From contig NC_051076.1 of NCBI RefSeq assembly GCF_004664715.2, positions 186,001 through 250,000 on the forward strand: DNA of 64,000 bases, read 5' to 3'. The stretch comes from Peromyscus leucopus. Taxonomy: Eukaryota; Chordata; Mammalia; Rodentia; Cricetidae. The position numbers and the translations under genes are program-made. Below, piece after piece: positions 11,561 through 21,692 of this stretch. The notes under the pieces were generated by a model, which saw nothing but the letters and a program-made list of their open reading frames with translations, was not told where the DNA came from and searched no databases. How positions within the stretch are numbered: the first letter of the stretch is position 1; the number at the start of each line of letters is the position of its first letter.

Positions 11561-11975
11561 GCTGCGTTGTGTTCTTACCCTGCAAGGAAACCTCACGAAA
11601 CATGACAGAATCCGCTTATAAGAGTTTATTAGAGATAAAGGGATAGAGTGCGCAGGCCTGTGGGAGAGACACGTGCGTGGAGAAGAAGAGAGGAGAGAAG
11701 AGAGAGAACCGGGAATATGGCGCTCTGCTTTAAAAACCGGCTGGGGGCATGGCCAGGTCACGTCACTACTCGACGCGTGTGCGTAGATCACATGGTCACG
11801 TTGCGCGCTTACGTAGCCATGTAACGTCACGGATTCTGGTCACGCGAGATGCCTTGGCCGGAACTTGCTAGGCGGAGGTGTCCGGCCTGACCGGAATTGG
11901 CTAGGCGGAAGTGTCCGCCTAGTAAATGCGACCGTGGGGGGGGGCGTGTTGTGAACCCTTCACCCACCTCCCCAC
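11561..11975 (-). mobile_element. IAP-like class II LTR
   Basis: On the minus strand this reads as an IAP-type LTR. A CpG-rich U3 carries CRE-like cores (GTGACGTGAC, GTGACGTTAC). A TATA-like GTTTTTAAAGC and CTCTCTCTTCTCTCCTCTC follow, then AATAAA with a CA-rich end. The many surviving CpGs suggest a fairly young copy. The plus-strand left edge TGCGTTGTGTTC is clear. The right edge merges with a CA/C-rich tract and I found no target duplication. Confidence 0.55.
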
Positions 11976-12217
11976 ACACACACCCACACACACCCCCACA
12001 CACACCCCACACCCCCAATTCCAAGGAGAGTGCTACAAGCCACAAGAAAACATAAAGGAATTCAGCTACTATCACAAATTGGAAAAGTCAAAGAATTCTC
12101 CAAAGGTCAAGCTATGGCTTAAGAAGTCTCGGTGATATTATAGCATATATATATACTGATTCCTACAATGATTTTCTTGTAATGCTAAGCATGCTTCCAA
12201 GGACTCCTAATAGTGTC

Positions 12218-12272
<55 letters not shown>

Positions 12273-12291
12273 TCTATTTATCTATTTATCT
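12218..12291. repeat. (TTTA)n microsatellite
   Basis: About 18 tetranucleotide units with three TTTA-to-TCTA changes at the right end. Confidence 0.95.
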
Positions 12292-12948
12292 AAAATACCT
12301 ATCAAGCATCCAAAGCCAAATGAAACAACACCTGTCTCCTAGGTCAGGAGGATAGCTTTATTTCTTATGCAATTTAAGGTGAGACCCTCCTTCTTTACAG
12401 CCTTACTAATAGACCCCTAACTTCTTACCTAACCACTTCTAGGAATGTAGATTGAGCACATAAATTCCCTTCTTGACTAACAGATCATTATCACTCATTT
12501 GGGTTGTAAAAGAAAGCCTGCCGGCCACTGCCTGAGGAAAATTCTTACTGCCTTTATGACCCCGTAAGAATTCAAGCCTGGTTACCTTGCTCTGCCAGAG
12601 GATCACTATGGCTTGGGTTTATAACTAAACACCTCAGAGACTGAGGGGAACTGAGGTATAAGGACACAGAATAGAGGATATTGAGGATTTTGACTAGAAA
12701 GAATTTTTGACTAGACAACTAGAGATCAGGATGGAAGATGAGGAAGAGCCAGATGGGAAAGTACTAGATGGGTAAGAACAAGATGAGAAGGACCTAGATG
12801 AGGCAGAACTAAGATGAGAGAATTAAGATAGAACTTAGAGGGGACAGCAGATAAAGGTAGAGACAAATCAGGCAAGAAAGGAACTAGGCTTGAGTACAGA
12901 ACTGTAGCTGTGTAGATAGGATTTTATCCCAGAGAATTAAAACAAATG
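12292..12948. repeat. degenerate purine-rich sequence, possibly an old LTR
   Basis: From 12680 to 12900 the plus strand is a string of imperfect purine units (AGATGAGGAAGAGCCAGATG, AGATGAGAAGGACCTAGATG, and so on). This resembles the U3 of some rodent ERVK LTRs. I cannot define its ends or family. Confidence 0.25.
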
Positions 12949-12952
12949 GACT

Positions 12953-13424
12953 TGTAGAGGGCCGCAAAACAGCTTGACCACACAGCAGCCTTGACAGGCT
13001 TAGGGGCCTAGACACAGCTTCTGTGACAGGCTTACTGGCAGGCAACACCCAACTCCAGGAAAAGCCTTAAGCTGATACCACCCAGGGATCCACCCAGGGA
13101 TGAGGAAGTACCTGACATCCCAAACATTCCAACCATTAGATAAGGTAGCAGATGTCCTTGAGTCTAGCACACACCTATTTTTAATTTACAGATACCCTTA
13201 GACAATTGTCAGCCAATCAGGGTCCTGGACCCTGGAAATCCCCTCACCCCAACCTCTGCTATGATTAAAAACTCTGCCCCACCTGAGCTCAGGGCTCTCC
13301 GCTCTCACCGGTATGGAAGACAGACAGAGGGACCAAGCCCCAAAGCTTGAAATAAAAGCTCTTTGCTTTTACATGTGGGATTCAGTGGTAGTCTTTTGGG
13401 GGTCTCCACGATCCAGGCATAACA
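12953..13424 (+). mobile_element. solo class I LTR (472 bp) with 4-bp duplication GACT
   Basis: The element starts TGTAGAGGGCC and ends CATAACA. GACT lies immediately on both sides (12949-12952 and 13425-13428), the 4-bp duplication expected of a gammaretrovirus-like (ERV1) integrase. Inside are a CCAATCAG box near 13214, a TATA-like ATTAAAAA near 13265 and AATAAA near 13351. Only one LTR is present, so the provirus was lost by LTR-LTR recombination. Confidence 0.85.
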
Positions 13425-13639
13425 GACTAAAGAGCTCAGTGTGCTGAGATTCTATTTCCTGAAAATAGTTTTCACGGTTCATAGTTTCTCTCCTGACCCC
13501 TTGGGAAGTATATTACTAAGACTGATCCTTTTAATAATATACAAGAGGAGACTAAATAAACAGATCCTGGTGAGACATTCTGCTCTTCCTGCTCCTGTGA
13601 AACCCTTCAGAAACCTAGTGTATCCCCATTCCTAAGTGC

Positions 13640-14982
13640 TGGTTCCCAATATCCAGAAACACATTTTACCTGGAACCCTTAGTGGACATCCATAACAAAT
13701 CCACAAGTTTCCTACCAGACAACACACAGCCATCACACTCTCCTGAAATTCAGAGAAGAAACAGAAACCAAGGAACAAAATAACCACTCAACAACAGCCA
13801 GAAATTAGCACCTAGACCTATACTCATCCCAATCCCAGATGGCTAGACACAAGCATATAAACACAATTGATAATATCCAGGAAAATGAGTCTCCACTAGA
13901 ATCCAAAACCTTGCCAGAACAGGCCTGAAGAGCTGAAGCACAAACAAAATGCCTTAAACAGCATGTCTGAAAATGATGGAGGTCTTTAAAGAGAAAGTAA
14001 ATAAACCCTTTAAAGAAATCCAGGAAAACACAGTTAACAATGGAAGGAAATGAATAAAACCATTCAAGACCTGAAATTGGAAATAGAATTAATAAAGAAA
14101 ACAAACCGAAGGAATTCTGGAAATGAAAAATTTAAGAATTTGAGCAGGCACTACAGAGGCAAATTTCACAAACAGAATATGAGAATCTCAGACACTGAAG
14201 ATACAATAGAATAAATGGACATACTGGTCAAAGAAAATGTTAAATATAAAAAAGTTTTGAAATAAAACATCCAGGAAATCTGGGACACTATGAAAGGCCA
14301 AACCTAAGAATAATAGATACAGAGGAAGGAGAAGAAACCCAGTACAAAGGCTCAGGAAATGTTTTCACTGAATTATAGAAGAAAATTTTTCTAACCTAAA
14401 AAATTAGATGCCTATAATGCTACAAGAAGAATACAGAGCACCAAAGAGGTTGGACCAGAAAAGAAAATTCCCTTGGCAAATAATAATCAAAACACTAAAC
14501 ATAAAAAACAGAGAACATTAAATACTGCAAGGGAAAAAGCCCAAATAATATATAAAGGCAGACCTATTAGAATTACATCTGACTTCTCAATGGAGACTCC
14601 AAAAGCCAAAAAGGCTTGGACGCATGTTTTACAAAGTCTAAGTGGCCACAGATCTCAGCCCAGGCTATCATACCATAGATGGAGAAAAGATATTCCATGA
14701 TAAAGCCAAATTTAATCAGATTTTATCTACAAATCCAGTCCTATAGAAGAGCTAGAAGGAAAACTCAAACTTATGAAGGTTAACTACAACCATAAAAACA
14801 CAGGAATAAATAATCTCAGGCCAGCAAAATCAAAAGAAGGAAAGCATACACAGACACCACCACCAACAACAAAAATAACAGAAATCAACAGTCATAGGTC
14901 ATTGATATCTCTCAATATCAATGGTCTCAATTCCCCTAATAAAATGACATACTGCTTGGCCCTGCAGCAGCCAGGGTCTAAG
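13640..14982 (+). pseudogene. LINE-1 ORF1 and start of ORF2, broken
   Basis: A LINE-1 in the plus orientation. An ATG at 13839 opens an ORF1-like frame (MARHKHINTIDNIQEN...) that meets a stop after about 29 codons. The conserved ORF1 C-terminal segment is readable at 14473-14700 (TLNTAREKAQIIYKGRPI, then TSDFSMETPKAKKAWT). The ORF2 start (SLISLNINGLNSPNKMT) lies near 14900-14950. ORF1 normally encodes the RNA-binding chaperone, ORF2 the endonuclease and reverse transcriptase. Many stops and shifts make this copy dead. It is interrupted near 14955 by class I LTR sequence. Confidence 0.8.
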
Positions 14983-14987
14983 TTGAT

Positions 14988-15492
14988 TGTTGTACCCCTT
15001 TCTTGAACCCCCCCCCCAGAGACCACCAAGGAGCCAGTTTCCAATGCAAGCACATAAGGGTCCTTTTATTCGGGTTTAACCTGGGCCACCCCAGGGCACA
15101 TGGAAGGAAATGTGTTGGCGACCACCAGCCCAGGTATAGAAAGTTTTTAGAGGGAAAAACCACAAGCCAGGAATTGGCAATTTGGGATTGGGTAGAAGGG
15201 ATATGGGGCAAGGTGATTTTTTGGAACTATTGGTCTAGACTTTGGGCACAAAACCATATTTTAAACCATTGGGTTAGACTTCTGGTGGGGAACCACAACC
15301 CGATGAACAGGATGATCTGGACTGCTTAGCAGGATTATCTAGATATCTTCAAGGGCCATAAACCACAGACAGGATGTCGAGTTGTCATGGCACATTCCTA
15401 AGGTCCTTCCCGGAACTGAGTACAGTAGGTGGTCTGAGATGGTGACCCTTTCTCTAAGATAAAGCCTGTAAAATCAAGTCTAGACCTTTACA
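14988..15492 (-). mobile_element. solo LTR (505 bp) with 5-bp duplication TTGAT
   Basis: The plus strand runs from TGTTGTACCCC to CTTTACA, flanked by TTGAT at 14983-14987 and 15493-15497. Its relative on the other strand at 21123-21692 shares the same order (CTAGACTTGA near the start, AATAAA, then a CTCCTTGGTGGTCTCTGGGG block and GGTACAACA at the end). A 10-base C run sits near the left end. It is inserted in the leader of the class I element to its right. Confidence 0.8.
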
Positions 15493-15497
15493 TTGAT

Positions 15498-16041
15498 GTC
15501 CACCATTCCTGTTACCACCAAGGAATCTGCAGAAGCTCAAGATCTGGTCAGCTACCTTAGACCATATTGGTGCCCCAGGATTATGCTGGGAGAGCTCACT
15601 TGGGTAGTGAAGATTAGGGAAGCCAGCGGGGCTGACCAATGCAGCTACAATCCAGGAACCAGAAACAGGGCTGAGTTGGCCCACCCCAACATCTGTTAGG
15701 GTTGGAGAGAAGCCCCGAAGGAAGAAAGACCAACAGTCACAGTCACGTATGCAATTTAGCAAGAGCGTTTATTGTTTTTAACAGTAGGGGTGGCAAATAG
15801 CGACCCGAAGGAAGTACACTCCTTTTAAGCAGAATTAGGGGAATTCCAAGGAGGAGGAATTAATCTGGTGCTGATTGGTTTTAAAAAAAATTTGTCTGGG
15901 AGCTGAGTGGTTGAAGGCTGTAGTGGTTAGGGGCTTGTTAACGGTAAGGTTTAAAAAAAAAAAAAAAAAAAAAGCTATCTTTAGCTAGCCAAAGGCTGAA
16001 GGGCACCTGCTGATTGGTTGCCCCTGAGTTGTGGTCTTTCA
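15498..16041 (-). mobile_element. class I 5' LTR (15694-16041) plus leader remnant
   Basis: On the minus strand the LTR begins TGAAAGACCACAACTC, the start typical of gammaretrovirus LTRs. It contains two CCAATCAGC boxes and AATAAA near 15769, and it ends CCAACCCTAACA. Leader-like sequence continues at 15498-15693 and possibly 14960-14982 across the inserted LTR. No coding region or 3' LTR remains. An A run of about 23 bases interrupts U3 near 15951-15973. Confidence 0.65.
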
Positions 16042-16084
16042 AAGAAGTGCTTGCTCAGCTCCAGCCAGTTCCAGTAAACTGAAA

Positions 16085-16975
16085 CTAAGGTCTGGTCCCT
16101 ATCATGGACCTGTCATGGCTCTGGTCTGGCTCCCCAGTCCTCTCAACATCCACCAAATCTATGAACTGTTGGAGCGTGTGAAGGGGACAAACCCACAGAT
16201 CCAAAAACAGCAGGGTCTCCATGACACAGGACAACAACAGGATATCCAAGAGGAGCCCCAGTGAGAGCCCATTATCGGTGGTGTAGCAGAAACCAGAGGC
16301 CTCGAGCCAGACCAGAGATTCATGGCAAAGAACACTTGCAAGTAAAGATGAGTAGACTAAAGGGTAAATCGTGTAACTCAATGAGCCACACTACAGCTTC
16401 CATATCAAGAATCTTCTCTTTTTTGTTTTGTTTTGTTTGGTTGTTTTGATTTGTTTTTGGTTTTTCTTTTAAATTTGGTTTGGTATTGGGAGGAAGGTTA
16501 CAAGGACAGAGGGCAGATTCCAGGGGACAAGGAGATTGGAATGCATGATGTGAAATCCACAAATATCGGACCAGCCGACCTGTCAACCAACACCTGAATA
16601 AGAGAGTGAGGATTAAGAAAAGACAGAGACATAGGATAGAATCCAGAGGGCTCTCAGTGAATACTGAAGCATCCCTGAATTTATTTCTCATAGCCTTTAT
16701 ATACCCAAAGCCAGGGGGAGGCAAAAGACATCCTTACCATAGTTCAATGAACAAACAAGCGTAAACACCTCCCTAATTCTCAAAACATCTAGTAACCACG
16801 CCTTTGGCCAAACATCCTGATATTCAGCCTTGAAGAGCAAAAATAAGCTTGAACTCTCTAACCTTGTCAAGATGGAATCAAGCCACAAGCTGGAGTCACT
16901 GTGGGCTCCCACACACAAACATCAATAAAAGTTTAAAAACAAACAAACAAACAAATAAATAAATAAATAAATTCT
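16085..16975 (+). repeat. LINE-1 3' UTR (Lx-like) with A-rich tail
   Basis: Recognisable 3' UTR phrases are GACAACAACAGGATATCCAAG, CCAGAGGCCTCGAGCCAGAC, TAACTCAATGAGCCACACTA and GAATGCATGATGTGAAATCC. After the inserted LTR it resumes with ATCAATAAAAGTTTAAAA and an (AAAC)n(AAAT)n tail. It appears to be a different L1 copy from the ORF fragments around it. Confidence 0.6.
16564..16913 (-). mobile_element. solo class II LTR (350 bp) with 6-bp duplication CACAAA
   Basis: CACAAA at 16558-16563 and 16914-16919 flanks the LTR exactly, the 6-bp duplication of class II (betaretrovirus-like) elements. In sense it begins TGTGGGAGCCCAC, has a TATATAAAGG box near 16695 (reverse strand) and an AATAAA, and ends in TA instead of CA, one change at the terminus. 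It interrupts the L1 3' UTR. Confidence 0.82.
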
Positions 16976-17159
16976 CTAAATGTATAGGGTTATACTCCCC
17001 AAACTTTATCTCATTATAGCACAAAGACAAAATGCTGCTTAATTGGAATGCTAGGATAACCTAGAGGAAATTTGAATGTGAATTTTAAACTTGGTAAAAA
17101 AAATTGTTTGTTTTTTTAAATGCATATGAAGTTATTAAAATAACAATAAAAAAGAAAAA

Positions 17160-18387
17160 GGAGACACATTAACAGAACAGATACAAAAACTGGATCCATA
17201 CTTCTGCTACACCCAAGAAACACACCTCAATATCAAGGATAGGCATTACCTCAGGGAAATAGGTTGGAAAAAGATATTCCAAGCAAATGACATAGGCATT
17301 TTAATATCTAACAAAATTGATTTCAAATGAAAACTAACCAGAAGAGATAGGGAAGGACACTATATACTCACCAAAGGAAAAATCTACCAAGATGACATAC
17401 CAATTCTTAACATCTATGCTCTAAACACAAAGACACGCAAATATGTAAAAGAAACACTACTACAGCTTAAATCATATATTGACCCTCACACACTGATAGT
17501 GGGAGACTTCAATACCTGACTCTCAACAATGGACAGGTCATCCAGACAAATACAAAACAGAGAAATATTGGAGCCAACAGATTTTATAAACAAAATGAAC
17601 CTAAGAGATATTTACAGAACATTTCACCAAATCACAAAAGAATACACCTTCTTCTCAGCACCTCATGAAACTTTCTCCAAAAATGACCACATACTCAATC
17701 ACAAAGCAAGTCTCAGCAGGTACAAAAATATCGAAATAACTCCCTGCACCCTATAAGACCAACACAAATTAAAGATGGATATTAACAACAACAGAAAACT
17801 TACAAACTCATGGGAACTGAACAACTCTCTACTGCATGAAAAGTGGATCAAGAAAGAAATTAAAGACTTTTAGAATTCAATGAAAATGAATATACAGCAT
17901 ACCCAAACCTGTGGGACACAATGAATGAAACTGAGGGCTGAAATTAATGAAATAGAAACAAAGAGAACAATACGTTTTTCATTGGTTCTTTAATCAATGA
18001 AACAAAGAGTTGGTTCTTGGAGAAATCCAGTAAGATTGACAAACTCTTAGTCAAATTAACTAAAAGGTAGAGAGGGAGAAGATCCAAATTAACAAAATTA
18101 GAGATGAAAAGAGGGACATACAACAGACATTGAGGAAATCCAAGAATGATAAGGACACACTGTACTACACCAAATTGGAAAATCTAAATACAATGGATAC
18201 TTTTCTCAATAGGTACCACTTACCAAAGTTAAATCAAAATGAGATAAACAATTTAAACAGATCTATAATTCTTAGTGACATAGAAGCAATACTTAACAGT
18301 CTCCCAAAGAACAACAACAACAAAAAGCCCAGAGTCAGTTTTAGGGCAGAATTCTGCCAGAGTTTCAAAGAAGAGCTAATGCTAATA
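17160..18387 (+). pseudogene. LINE-1 ORF2 fragment, endonuclease to start of RT
   Basis: Reads in plus orientation through the L1 endonuclease (CTACACCCAAGAAACACACC near 17208, GGGAGACTTCAATACCTGAC near 17502, ACACCTTCTTCTCAGCACC near 17644) and the linker (GACATAGAAGCAATACTTA near 18278) to AAAGAAGAGCTAATGCTAATA. There the class II element at 18388 is inserted. The frame is full of stops. It resumes at 20704 with no base lost apart from the duplication. Confidence 0.85.
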
Positions 18388-18907
18388 TGCTGTGGGATGT
18401 TCTGTATGTCCTGTGGGAGCCCTTCTTGGGTTCTTTGTGGCGTTACCCAGCAGGTCCGCATAGAGGATAATTAGGACCATGGGCCTGAGTGCAGGTGTCT
18501 GAGATGGTCTGCACTTGGCTGTGCTGGGGGATGGTCTGTATGTCAAGTTGTTCTGATTGATCAATAAATAAAACCTGATCGGCTGTGGCTAGGCAGGAAG
18601 GATAGGCGGGACTAACAGAGAGGAGAAATAAAAGGACAGGAAGGCAGAAGGACTGCCTGCCAGATGCCGCCAGCATAAGAAGCATGTGAAGATGCTGGTA
18701 AGCCACGAGCCACGTGGCAAGGTATAGATTTCTAGAAACGGGTTACTTTAAGATATAAGAACAGTTAGCAAGAAGCCTGCCACGGCCATACAGTTTGTAA
18801 GCAATATAAGTCTCTGTGTTTACTTGGTTGGGTCTGAGCGGCTGTGGGACTGGCGGGTGACAGAGATTTGTCCTGACTGTGGGCAAGGCAGGAAGATTCT
18901 GGCAACA
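18388..18907 (+). repeat. 5' LTR of the short class II ERV
   Basis: Begins TGCTGTGGGATG and ends TCTGGCAACA. AATAAATAAAA lies near 18563, and a TATA-like box is not obvious. The length is exactly that of the 3' copy. Confidence 0.95.
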
Positions 18908-18909
18908 AA

Positions 18910-18927
18910 TGGCGCCCAATGTGGGGC
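18910..18927 (+). promoter_or_regulatory. primer binding site, tRNA-Lys type
   Basis: TGGCGCCCAATGTGGGGC lies two bases after the LTR. It is one base from the complement of the tRNA-Lys(1,2) 3' end, used by many class II ERVs to prime minus-strand DNA. Confidence 0.9.
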
Positions 18928-19118
18928 TAAAGAAAAAAAGGGAAGAAAAAAAAAAGGGACTAAAGAAAAAGGACAAGTGAACAGGGATAAAGGCCGGTGT
19001 TATGAAAAAAAAAATACTAAAGACAAAGTCCCTTAACCAAGAGGCGCTCCAATAAAGTGTGATCTGAGAAGAATCCTCGCGTGGTGGTAAAGAGGATTCA
19101 GAACTCAACACATGGAGC

Positions 19119-19158
19119 GGTGACGTCGGTAAGTTCTCCAGGAACGGTGACGTCGGTA
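19119..19158 (+). promoter_or_regulatory. duplicated CRE-like and splice-donor-like motif in the leader
   Basis: CGGTGACGTCGGTAA occurs at 19118-19132 and 19144-19158. Each copy has a TGACGTC core and a following GGTAA, the first reading GGTAAGT as a good splice donor. A duplicated donor in a retroviral leader could affect splicing or packaging; that is inference. Confidence 0.5.
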
Positions 19159-19677
19159 AATGCCCCACAGTTCCTAATTCTCTCTCTCAAATGAGCGGCA
19201 GCCGCCGGTTTGAGTTACTGGCGGGTTCCTGGCATGGGTTCTTGACCTGCAGTATGGAGGGAATGAGGCCTCTGCAAGTGGCACATTAAGCTGCGTGGTG
19301 GATTTAGCCTTTGCTATTTACAAAACAAAAAAGGTTTCTGGGCTACACGCTGCTTGGATAAAAGCACAGACCCACGATGGCTCCCAGAGCTGGTGGAAAA
19401 CGTACCACTGCCATGTTGGGAAGCTGAAGGGGGCGGAGCCAGCAGCCACAGAGCTGTTTCAGGCTTAGAAGGCTACAGTTTAAAGCAATAAGTTTGCAAT
19501 AAGACAGATTCAGATGGAACAAGACTTTAAATGCTTTACAATGTGTGTAAAAATGTACATAGGCTTGGAAGAAAGAGGAAAAGGAACATAGACAGTTATA
19601 TAAAGAAATAGAAAGTTTAAAAAAATAAAGTCTTTAAAGAGAAAGTAAAAGTAATATAAAAAATAAGCCATGTAAAG

Positions 19678-19956
19678 ATGGATATCACACAGAGAGTTTG
19701 GATTATATTGTCTTTGGGATTTTTAACTGCAGAAAAACATTTGATCGTAAAAGATGTTGAGTTAAACCAATATGTATATATTAAAGATACCTTGACTTTA
19801 AAATTTGGATATAAGGATGTGTTACTTTGGAAAGGAGACTCTGCTTTTGTTTCTACAGAAAGCCAGAGGCTATGGATTTGTTCCAAATTAAGATACATCA
19901 GGTTTGACCAGCCAAGACCCCCTGAAAGGTCTCCGATGACACCATGGCCCAGATGA
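19678..19956 (+). pseudogene. remnant of class II integrase C-terminal domain
   Basis: A 92-codon frame. Its second half (about residues 47-75: VLLWKGDSAFVSTESQRLW, then ICSKLRYIRF) parallels the end of the integrase in the provirus at 49979-59376 (AFVSTGEDKLW ... IRF). Upstream residues do not look retroviral and probably come from a joined segment. It has no catalytic core, so the frame cannot act as an integrase. It is most simply the 3' edge of a large internal deletion of pol. Confidence 0.6.
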
Positions 19957-20156
19957 TCCAACATCCAGAATTGTTTCAAGGCAACTGGCTCAGATGATAC
20001 AGTCTCACGGACTACTCCATGAACCTGAAATTTTCTTTGTATCCCCATGAGATGCTGCACCCCCCTCCAGCAGGAAGTAGTAAGAGAAGCTATGCCCAAA
20101 TTCCCAAATATACTAAGCTGACTTTAAAGATGTGTAAAAGTTAAAACCTTCCTTTT

Positions 20157-20177
20157 TTAAAAAAAGAAAAGGGGAAG
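20157..20177 (+). promoter_or_regulatory. polypurine tract
   Basis: An A/G-only run ending AAAAGGGGAAG directly before the 3' LTR, where plus-strand DNA synthesis is primed. Confidence 0.9.
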
Positions 20178-20697
20178 TGCTGTGGGATGTTCTGTATGTC
20201 CTGTGGGAGCCCTTCTTGGGTTCTTTGTGGCGTTACCCAGCAGGTCCGCATAGAGGATGATTAGGACCATGGGCCTGAGTGCAGGTGTCTGAGATGGTCT
20301 GCACTTGGCTGTGCTGGGGGATGGTCTGTATGTCAAGTTGTTCTGATTGATCAATAAATAAAACCTGATCGGCTGTGGCTAGGCAGGAAGGATAGGCGGG
20401 ACTAACAGAGAGGAGAAATAAAAGGACAGGAAGGCAGAAGGACTGCCTGCCAGATGCCGCCAGCACAAGAAGCATGTGAAGATGCTGGTAAGCCATGAGC
20501 CACGTGGCAAGGTATAGATTTCTAGAAATGGGTTACTTTAAGATATAAGAAAAGTTAGCAAGAAGCCTGCCACGGCCATACAGTTTGTATGCAATATAAG
20601 TCTCTGTGTTTGCTTGGTTGGGTCTGAGTGGCTGTGGGACTGGCGGGTGACAAGGATTTGTCCTGACTGTGGGCAAGGCAGGAAGATTCTGGCAACA
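20178..20697 (+). repeat. 3' LTR of the short class II ERV
   Basis: Identical in length to the 5' LTR, with 10 substitutions and no indels. Confidence 0.95.
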
Positions 20698-20703
20698 CTA
20701 ATA

Positions 20704-20808
20704 CTCCTCAAATTATCCCACAAAATAGAAACAGAAAGAACATTGTCCAGTTCATTTTATGGGGTCACAGCTACCTGATACCTAAACTACATAAACACCC
20801 AACTAAAG
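20704..20808 (+). pseudogene. LINE-1 ORF2 fragment (RT), continuation
   Basis: Continues the L1 frame broken by the class II ERV: CTCCTCAAATTATCCCACAA, AACAGAAAGAACATTGTCCA, CTACCTGATACCTAAACTAC. It is interrupted at 20809 by another LTR. Confidence 0.85.
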
Positions 20809-21113
20809 TGTGAAATCCACTGAGTCTTTTTAAAGGGCAAGGGATTTATTAAGAAAGGAAAATTCACAAGACAGAACAGAGGAATTGTCGCAGGGTCTTG
20901 AAAAAGTTGAGGCATGGTCCCACACTGTTCTTCTGCCTAGAGACTGTACTAGCATTTAAGTCCTACAAGGGAGGGAAGAGAGATGCATAAGTGCATTTCA
21001 GGTCTTAAGGGTAGCTGAGAGGCCACGCCCAGGGACGTGCACTTCCAGGTCATAGGTGACAGAGCAGTTACCTGCTAGGTCTCTAGGACTTCAGGGTCAT
21101 AGAACAGATACTG
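20809..21113 (-). mobile_element. class II-like LTR, minus strand
   Basis: The plus-strand left edge TGTGAAATCCACTGAGTC gives a sense end of GTGGATTTCACA. An AATAAA near 20846 (reverse strand) precedes it. The right edge is unclear because a plus-strand LTR abuts it. About 100 bases of L1 expected across this junction are missing, so a deletion accompanied or followed the insertions. Confidence 0.55.
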
Positions 21114-21122
21114 TGAAGGAAA

Positions 21123-21692
21123 TATGAAGGCCTAGACTTGACTTTACAGACTCTATCTTAGGGAAGGGCCATCATCTTAGACCACCTGGTGACTGGGGGA
21201 TGTACTCAGTTCCAGGAAGAAACTTAGGAATGTGCCATGACAACTTGAACAGATACCCTAGAAGAAGGCAATTAACAAACAGGGCAGTAAAGTTTAACAA
21301 GATCCAGGTGCTCCTACAGACATCCTGTTGGTCGTTTATGGCCATTGCAGATATTCAGATATCTTGTCAGCAGGTTGCGGTTTCCCACAAAGGGAAGGTC
21401 TAGACCAATAAAAGACCAAAAAAAAAAAAAAAAAAAATTAAAAAAAAAAAATCACCTTGGCCCATATCCCTTTTACCCAATCCAAAAATACCAAAGCATG
21501 TAATTCCCAGCTTGTGATTTTTTTTTCCCATAAAAACTCTCCTTCCTCTGAGCCTGCTGCTACTGCTGCATTTTCCTCCACCCGCCAGGCGGCAGTCTAG
21601 GTTTGAACTGGACAATAAAAAGACTCTTGTATGCTTGCATCAGAAACTGACTCCTTGGTGGTCTCTGGGGATTTTGCTACATGGGTACAACA
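21123..21692 (+). mobile_element. LTR related to 14988-15492, plus strand
   Basis: Shares with the minus-strand solo LTR the start (CCTAGACTTGACTTTACAG), TTCCAGGAAG, CCATGACAACTTGAACAG, the A-rich U3 and the end (AATAAAAAGACTCTTGTATG, CTGACTCCTTGGTGGTCTCT, GGTACAACA). A long A run (21418-21451) splits U3. I found no target duplication, and the left end adjoins another LTR. Confidence 0.65.

Larger units (their letters stand above)
18388..20697 (+). mobile_element. complete short non-autonomous class II ERV (2310 bp), duplication CTAATA
   Basis: Two 520-bp LTRs (18388-18907 and 20178-20697) flank a 1270-bp interior. CTAATA at 18382-18387 and 20698-20703 is the target duplication, and the host is L1 ORF2 sequence that joins perfectly across it. 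The interior has a lysine-type primer site at 18910-18927, a leader, a short remnant of the integrase C-terminus and a polypurine tract, but no gag, protease or reverse transcriptase. It therefore must have used proteins supplied by a relative. The LTRs differ at 10 of 520 positions, the least divergence of any LTR pair in the window. I cannot match it to a named family; its LTR is related to the solo LTR at 37649. Confidence 0.95.

Noticed and set aside
10955..11605. Plus-strand frames of about 100 codons in the pyrimidine-rich block
   Set aside because: They are composition-driven and lie in repeated units that are probably a LINE-1 5' UTR.
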